From Polyangium sp. y55x31 (GTDB taxonomy: Bacteria > Myxococcota_A > Polyangia > Polyangiales > Polyangiaceae), in the NCBI RefSeq assembly GCF_029946505.1, contig NZ_JARZHG010000002.1, forward strand, positions 434,001 through 498,000: a stretch of 64,000 bases of DNA, written 5' to 3'. The notes beneath the pieces are model-generated. The model had not been told where the DNA came from. It did no database searches and saw only the letters and a list, made by a program, of their open reading frames with translations. Position 1 is the first letter of the stretch, and each line of letters begins with the position of its first letter. Position numbers and translations under genes: made by a program. This document shows, one piece after another, positions 59,485-64,000 of this stretch.

Positions 59485-60462
59485 GTGGTGAAGAGCAGAA
59501 TCAGGATGTTCGTGGTCCTCGGTTTTTGGGGGGCTCCTCTCTTGAGCGCGTGCCATCGGCGCTCATCGGCCGAGGGGGCGGACACTCGGCCTGCCGCGAA
59601 TGCTGCCCCGATCCAATCTGCCATCCCAGAGCAGCCCGCACCGGCGGCGCCGCAACCCGGTATCGACGCAAAATGGTTGATGGCGGCGGTCAACGCCTAT
59701 TATGACGCCCGCCGGCACGTCCCGCGTGTGGGTGAGTTCCAGATCGTCACCACCCTTTTGAAGGACGGGAAGCCGGACAAGGTCGTCAAGAGTCGCCAGA
59801 AGGTATACATCAAGGACCGCAAGGCGCGCGTGGATACGGTCGAGACCGAGGTGCTCGGGGCGACGCCGCCCGCGCGCGCGGATCTGATCGAGCTGGGGTT
59901 CCGGCAGATCTGGATCCACGACGGCAGGGAGACCAAATGGCTCAGCATCCTGCCGGAGCCCGATGAGGGCGGGGGGCCCGCGAAGGTGAAGATCGACGGA
60001 GTGGTGGTGCGGCACTACGCGCTGCCCCCAAATCTTCCGAATACGTACATCGACCCCCTCCGCACCGTGGAGATATCGCCGGAGTTTTTCGAAGCGCAAC
60101 TCACTGCGGAGCCGTTGCGGAAAGACGGTACGGCGTGGTTCGTCCTCCGGACCGGGGCGCCCATGTTCCCGAGCTACGACGTGAGGATCACGCGGAGCGC
60201 CCTCTGGGTCGACGCGCGGACGCTCGAGGTGCGGCGCATCGAGATGGATATCGAGGAGGACCTGACACCCGGCGCGCCACCTGCTCGGATGAGCGTGCTG
60301 CTCGACTCCGAGCTCCATTGGGGCGTCCCCATCGACGAAGGCATGTTCACGCTCGAGCTGCCCGCCGGCGCGCGTGATGTCACCGCGAGCCTGGCCGAGA
60401 GGGCACGGCGGACGCTCCTCGAGAAGGCCAAAAAGGGAATATCCAAAGGCAAACCGGAATGA
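59485..60462 (+). CDS. LolA-like lipoprotein (outer-membrane lipid/lipoprotein carrier fold)
   Basis: 325 residues from GTG 59485, with GGAGAG seven bases upstream; the second GTG three bases later is equally possible. Lipoprotein signal (GFWGAPLLSACHRR), Pro/Ala-rich linker, then an incomplete-barrel-like domain rich in KV/RV strands (EFQIVTTLLKDGKPDKVVKSR, QKVYIKDRKARVDTVETEVLG, PSYDVRITRSALWVDARTLEVRRIEMDIEEDL) as in LolA/LolB or outer-membrane lipoprotein-sorting proteins. It starts the apparent operon that continues with the Cys-repeat lipoprotein. Confidence 0.7.
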   Translation: MVKSRIRMFVVLGFWGAPLLSACHRRSSAEGADTRPAANAAPIQSAIPEQPAPAAPQPGIDAKWLMAAVNAYYDARRHVPRVGEFQIVTTLLKDGKPDKVVKSRQKVYIKDRKARVDTVETEVLGATPPARADLIELGFRQIWIHDGRETKWLSILPEPDEGGGPAKVKIDGVVVRHYALPPNLPNTYIDPLRTVEISPEFFEAQLTAEPLRKDGTAWFVLRTGAPMFPSYDVRITRSALWVDARTLEVRRIEMDIEEDLTPGAPPARMSVLLDSELHWGVPIDEGMFTLELPAGARDVTASLAERARRTLLEKAKKGISKGKPE

Positions 60463-60516
60463 TCCTTTGCTTCCCGTAAAGAAGCGTCCTCGTGTCTCGT
60501 AGAAAGGAAGTGAACA

Positions 60517-61299
60517 ATGAGATTCCTACGGCTCATCGGTCTGGGTTTGGCGGCGATTCCGATCGTGGTCGGATGCACTGGGCTCGGGAGGCCTCCCCAA
60601 AACCTGGCCCGCGGCACGACCAGCACATCGCCGCTCTTCGCGCAACAGCTCGATAAAAAGCTGAAGGAGATGGACGGCGTTTCCACACCTCCTTCCGCTC
60701 CGCCACAGGAGAAGGAGGAGCATGCCTTCTTCTTCCCGAGCGGCGCGATCAGCGGATGCGCAGCGAGCGGCTGCGCGCTCAGCGCGTGCGGCGGCTCGGG
60801 GTGCCCGGCAAGCGGGTGCGCCGGCTCGGTCTGCGCCGGCAGCGCGTGCGCCGGCTCGACCTGCGCCGGCAGCGGGTGCGCCGGCTCGGTGTGCGTCGGC
60901 AGCGGGTGCGCCTCCTCGACCTGCGCCGGCAGCGCGTGCGCCGGCTCGGTGTGCGTCGGCAGCGCGTGCCCCAGTTGCGCGGCCGCGTCCCCGCGGGCGT
61001 GCGGCGAAGGATCCACGAATGAAGTCTTCGGACGCATCGTCGGCCTGAACGTCGAGGCTTCGCGAGAAGGCGCGGCGATCTCGTGGATCGCCTCCGGTTC
61101 ATCGCTGGGGCGTTACCGCGTCTACCGCATGCCTGCCGACCCGGAGGGGACCTCGGTGCTCATCGAGGAGGGCGAGGCCCGCGCGGATCGCCTCACCCGC
61201 GTGGTGGATTCGACCTCCAGCGGATCCACGGGGTACCGCGTCGAGATCTGGGACGAGTTCGGCCACGCGTTCAGCGTGACAACCCAATCCCCTACCTGA
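60517..61299 (+). CDS. Lipoprotein with Cys-x-x-Ser-x pentapeptide repeats and FN3-like domain
   Basis: 260 residues, AGGAAG site upstream. Lipoprotein signal ends PIVVGCTGLG. After a short linker, residues 81-150 are fourteen five-residue units of the form C-(A/V/P/G)-x-S-x, most being CAGS plus G, A, V or T, so a cysteine and a serine recur exactly every five residues. Such regular pentapeptides can form a right-handed quadrilateral beta helix with a cysteine ladder. The C-terminal 100 residues are fibronectin-III-like (ISWIASGSSLGRYRVYRMP, TGYRVEIWDEFGH). Function unknown; see finding. Confidence 0.75.
   Translation: MRFLRLIGLGLAAIPIVVGCTGLGRPPQNLARGTTSTSPLFAQQLDKKLKEMDGVSTPPSAPPQEKEEHAFFFPSGAISGCAASGCALSACGGSGCPASGCAGSVCAGSACAGSTCAGSGCAGSVCVGSGCASSTCAGSACAGSVCVGSACPSCAAASPRACGEGSTNEVFGRIVGLNVEASREGAAISWIASGSSLGRYRVYRMPADPEGTSVLIEEGEARADRLTRVVDSTSSGSTGYRVEIWDEFGHAFSVTTQSPT
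60757..60966 (+). repeat. 30-bp tandem repeat encoding the Cys pentapeptides
   Basis: The DNA behind the pentapeptides repeats every 30 bases (two units), with Ser codons alternating AGC and TCG, e.g. TGCGCCGGCAGC then TGCGCCGGCTCG. About six clear 30-bp copies follow a few more diverged units. Such arrays can expand or contract by slippage, so unit number may vary between strains. Confidence 0.7.
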
Positions 61300-61301
61300 C
61301 C

Positions 61302-63833
61302 ATGAGCCCCCACGAAGGTCACCATTCGCCTCGAGCCCCGCTGCATGCACGAGCGGGGCTCGAGCCCAACAACTCCCCGCTCCGGAGCTGGATTCCTATC
61401 GGTTTCGGCTTCTCGGCCCTCCTCGTGGCCGCCGGATGGACGGGGCCTCTGACGCCGAGCGCGGGTCGCTACCTCGCGCTGCTCTGCCTTTTGCCCGCCA
61501 TGGCCTGGGCGTACGCCCGGAGCCTCGCGCCGACGCGATTGCGCTGGCTCCTCTGGGCGGCTCCGGGCTTGCTGCTGCTCGCCTCCGCGGCCAGCGACAA
61601 TGGCGAGCGCCTTCAGGTGCTGGGCGTCGTGACCGCCCTCTGCGCCGCGGCGCTCCTGACCCGCACGGCCCCACGCGCGGGCGAGGTGATGGCCCGGGTG
61701 GCCCGCTCCGCGGCCCTGGTCAGCCTGCTCCAGGTTTTCCTCCACCACGTACCCGGCGCCTTTTGCGCCTGGGACGCGGCCGCCGACGCGATGTCGCGCC
61801 TCGCGGGCCACCTGAGCGGACAGCCCCTGCGGCTCGGCCCCACGTTTTCCGGCGTCTGGGTTGCCTTGCTCTTCGCTTTCCTGGCCCTGCCGCTCTCGCC
61901 GCGCGGCGCGGTCGACGCACGCCGCGCCCGCGGGCGAGCGGCGGTGCTGCTGCTGGCGTGCGCCGTCGCGCCCATCGCGTACATGGCGCTCCTCGGGCCC
62001 ATCGAACGGCTCGGTCAGCTTGCCATCCAGGCCATGATTCTCCCTCCGGTGATCCACCGGCCGCTCGCCTTCCATCCCGGTCAGGTGAGCGCCTTGGCGC
62101 CGCTGCTGCTCCTCCTCGCCCTGCTCGTGCCGGCGCAATACGCCCTCGGCCATCTGTCTCACGCCCCGGCGTCCCCGGCGCCCCGGCGCCTCCTGCCGCT
62201 GGTGCTCGGCGGGCTCGCGCTCTTCGGGGCCGGCTACGCGCTGACAGCGCCCTTGCTGCCTGCCCCGCCACGGGGCGCCGTCATCGCGATCCACGACCCA
62301 GAACCTCCGGATTCGGACCGACCTGCGGTCGACCTATCGAGTCCAGCCATCGGTCGTTATGGGCTCGCCCAGGCAGGGATGTTTGGCGCTTTCCGCAATT
62401 ACCTGGAGGCGGCTGGCTACACGACGCGTGTGCTGCGGGGCCACATCGATCCCGAGCGGCTCGAGGGCGTCGACGCGCTGGTCGTCATCAACCCGCAACG
62501 CGTGTACACGGACGCCGAGCACGACGCGATCTGGCGCTATGTGGACAAGGGTGGCGGCCTGCTCGTCCTCGGGGACCACACCGATCTGTTCGGCCTCCAG
62601 GAGCCCGTCAATCGGCTCCTCGAGCCCATCGGCATCCGCTTCGAATTCGACTCGGCATTCTCGCTGCGAAGGCACTGGAGGCACACGCAGGAGTTCTTCC
62701 CGCACGCCATCACCGCCGGCCTCGTCGACGCGCTCGACGCGCAGATCGGTACCGGCGCCTCGCTCACGCTGCGCGGGCTCCGGACGCGGCCCATCCTCGT
62801 CGGCCGGTATGGGTTCGGCGATCTGGGAAATCGGGCCAACGGCGGGCAGGGCGGGCTTCTGGGCGATTACCGCTATGAGCTCGGGGAGCGGCTGGGCGAC
62901 ATGGTGCTCGCGGCGGATGCAGACCATGGCAAGGGTCGGGTCGTCGTCTTCGGCGACACGTCGTCGTTCCAATCGCTGTCGCTGCCCCACGCCTACGCCT
63001 TCGTGGAGCGGACATTCCGCTACGTGGTCACGCCTCAGGGCGCGGCGTGGTGGTCGAAGCCTCTTTTATGGCTGATCCTGGCGGCAGCCATCGCACTCCT
63101 CGTCATCGGACGGCCAGCGCTGGGCGTCACGGCGGCTGCGGCCGTGCTGCTCGTCGCGGCCGACGCATGTCACGCGCTCCACGCCCGCCCAGCGCCGGCG
63201 CCGCTCGATCCGGGTCGGCTCGCCCTCGTCGACACCACGCACGTCGGGCGGTGGCCGCTCGATTATTTCGAGGAGGGATCCATGGGCGGCATCCCGACGG
63301 CACTCATGCGCGCTGGTTACCTGCCCGTGATGTCGGGGAGGATGCCCGAAGCGGCGCTCGATGACGCCGCCCTGGCGATGTTCATCGCGCCGGTCGAAGC
63401 CGTAGCGCCCGCGACCAAGGCGCGGCTGCGAAGCCTCCTCGAGCGCGGTGGCACCCTGGTCGTGGCATCTGGCGGCCGCGGCGCATCTGCGGCCAACGAT
63501 CTCTTGGAGATCTGTGGCATGCGCATCAGCGATTCCCCGCTCGGCCCGGCCAAGGACGAGGGGACGACGGGGGACGACCCCGCCTCGTCGACCCAGCGCG
63601 TCGTGCAGTTCGTCGATGCCTGGGCCATCGAATCGAAAGGCAGACCGTTCCATGCGGTGCACGCCCGATATGCCGGCGCAGTCGTCAGCGCCGAGACCAG
63701 GGTTTTCCATGGGCGTTGCCTGGCGATCGGCGATGGGCGCTTCTTCGGGGACAAGAACCTGGAGGGCGAATTCGCGTTCCAGCTCGGCAATGTGAAGTTT
63801 CTCGAGCGGCTCCTGGAGAAGGGCCGGAGGTAG
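61302..63833 (+). CDS. Large membrane protein with two GATase-like (DUF4350-type) periplasmic domains
   Basis: 843 residues from ATG 61302 (MSPHEGHHSP), three bases after the Cys-repeat gene. Nine or ten membrane helices in the first 320 residues (FGFSALLVAAGWTG, LALLCLLPAMAWAY, LLLASAASDN, VALLFAFLALPLS, LLLLLALLVPAQYAL), then a GATase-like/DUF4350-type part (AAGYTTRVLRGHIDPERLEGVDALVVINPQ, GGGLLVLGDHTDLFG, RVVVFGDTSSFQ), three helices near 615-670, and a second, shorter part of the same kind (AGYLPVMSGRMPEA, LERGGTLVVASGG, FHGRCLAIGDGRFFG). The layout recalls GldG- or DUF4350-type proteins. Function unknown. Confidence 0.72.
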   Translation: MSPHEGHHSPRAPLHARAGLEPNNSPLRSWIPIGFGFSALLVAAGWTGPLTPSAGRYLALLCLLPAMAWAYARSLAPTRLRWLLWAAPGLLLLASAASDNGERLQVLGVVTALCAAALLTRTAPRAGEVMARVARSAALVSLLQVFLHHVPGAFCAWDAAADAMSRLAGHLSGQPLRLGPTFSGVWVALLFAFLALPLSPRGAVDARRARGRAAVLLLACAVAPIAYMALLGPIERLGQLAIQAMILPPVIHRPLAFHPGQVSALAPLLLLLALLVPAQYALGHLSHAPASPAPRRLLPLVLGGLALFGAGYALTAPLLPAPPRGAVIAIHDPEPPDSDRPAVDLSSPAIGRYGLAQAGMFGAFRNYLEAAGYTTRVLRGHIDPERLEGVDALVVINPQRVYTDAEHDAIWRYVDKGGGLLVLGDHTDLFGLQEPVNRLLEPIGIRFEFDSAFSLRRHWRHTQEFFPHAITAGLVDALDAQIGTGASLTLRGLRTRPILVGRYGFGDLGNRANGGQGGLLGDYRYELGERLGDMVLAADADHGKGRVVVFGDTSSFQSLSLPHAYAFVERTFRYVVTPQGAAWWSKPLLWLILAAAIALLVIGRPALGVTAAAAVLLVAADACHALHARPAPAPLDPGRLALVDTTHVGRWPLDYFEEGSMGGIPTALMRAGYLPVMSGRMPEAALDDAALAMFIAPVEAVAPATKARLRSLLERGGTLVVASGGRGASAANDLLEICGMRISDSPLGPAKDEGTTGDDPASSTQRVVQFVDAWAIESKGRPFHAVHARYAGAVVSAETRVFHGRCLAIGDGRFFGDKNLEGEFAFQLGNVKFLERLLEKGRR

Positions 63834-63839
63834 GCACCG

Positions 63840-64000
63840 ATGATCCGCGCTCGCCTTCTATTGGTCGGGCTATTGCTCTCTGCGTTCGGATGGCAGAGCT
63901 TGTATGAGATGCTGGGCGGCCCTTCGTGGGTTGCCGGCGTCCTGCTGCCGGCGGGTCTTCTCGTCGTGGGCCTCGCTCTGCCGTCAGGACGGCAGCACCG
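63840..64000 (+). CDS. Membrane protein, N-terminal part (cut by window edge)
   Basis: Starts ATG 63840, six bases after the previous stop, and runs off the window. The 53 visible residues contain two hydrophobic helices (LLLVGLLLSAFGWQ and WVAGVLLPAGLLVVGLALP). Too short to name. It continues the plus-strand operon. Confidence 0.55.
   Translation, partial: MIRARLLLVGLLLSAFGWQSLYEMLGGPSWVAGVLLPAGLLVVGLALPSGRQH

Noticed and set aside
1-64000. CRISPR arrays, tRNA, rRNA and phage genes.
   Set aside because: No regularly spaced direct repeats with unique spacers, no tRNA-like cloverleaf or rRNA text and no phage structural genes were seen by eye; a dedicated scan would be needed to exclude tRNAs fully.

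Overview
The window is high-GC DNA with frequent GTG starts, densely packed genes on both strands and many exported lipoproteins. It carries a Hanks-type Ser/Thr kinase, sigma-54 enhancer-binding control, PAS-STAS regulators and a SitA/SitI-like toxin-immunity pair. Together these point to a myxobacterium, most likely order Polyangiales. That is inference from gene content; no rRNA or tRNA gene was seen.

Layout. 0-10 kb: the 3' end of galE, a DUF3761-like lipoprotein, a DUF1259 lipoprotein behind a truncated EamA transporter, a toxin/immunity pair in which both genes are disrupted, a TAT-exported TIM-barrel-like protein, a deletion scar joining remnants of a LysR gene and an NmrA-type gene, and small unknown proteins. 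10-18 kb: a divergent LysR/SDR pair, an aldehyde dehydrogenase, a Ser/Thr kinase, a FIST protein and a HAD hydrolase, closed by a dense multi-hairpin element.

18.4-31.7 kb is the most coherent part. It is a minus-strand locus encoding a type II sulfide:quinone oxidoreductase, a complete cbb3 oxidase set (ccoI, ccoS, fused ccoNO, ccoQ, a mono-haem ccoP, ccoG and a SafE-like protein), a TauE-type exporter, a rhodanese, a FisR-like sigma-54 activator and an ETHE1-like persulfide dioxygenase. Four good -24/-12 (sigma-54) promoters precede sqr, ccoI, the rhodanese and the dioxygenase. Paired TGAAACA heptamers lie 75-130 bp upstream of three of them. I read this as one regulon in which sulfide is oxidised through sulfane sulfur while electrons can leave by quinone and the high-affinity oxidase.

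31.7-49 kb: two PAS-STAS regulators flanking a methyltransferase, secreted proteins and peptidases (S41, C11, M15, S15), a beta-propeller-like lipoprotein and a TonB-dependent receptor. 49-60 kb is accessory in character: an intradiol dioxygenase whose stop codon lies in a 129-bp MITE-like element, a twice-frameshifted outer-membrane-type protein, a Cys-rich lipoprotein, an esterase, a small exported peptide next to a large STAND-like regulator between two near-identical direct repeats, and a chagasin-type protease inhibitor. 59.5-64 kb is an apparent operon of a LolA-like lipoprotein, a lipoprotein with fourteen Cys-x-x-Ser-x pentapeptides, a large membrane protein with GATase-like periplasmic parts, and the start of another membrane protein.

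At least six genes carry single-base indels or a stop that breaks an otherwise good frame. Either this assembly has residual indel errors or several accessory genes are decaying; raw reads would decide.
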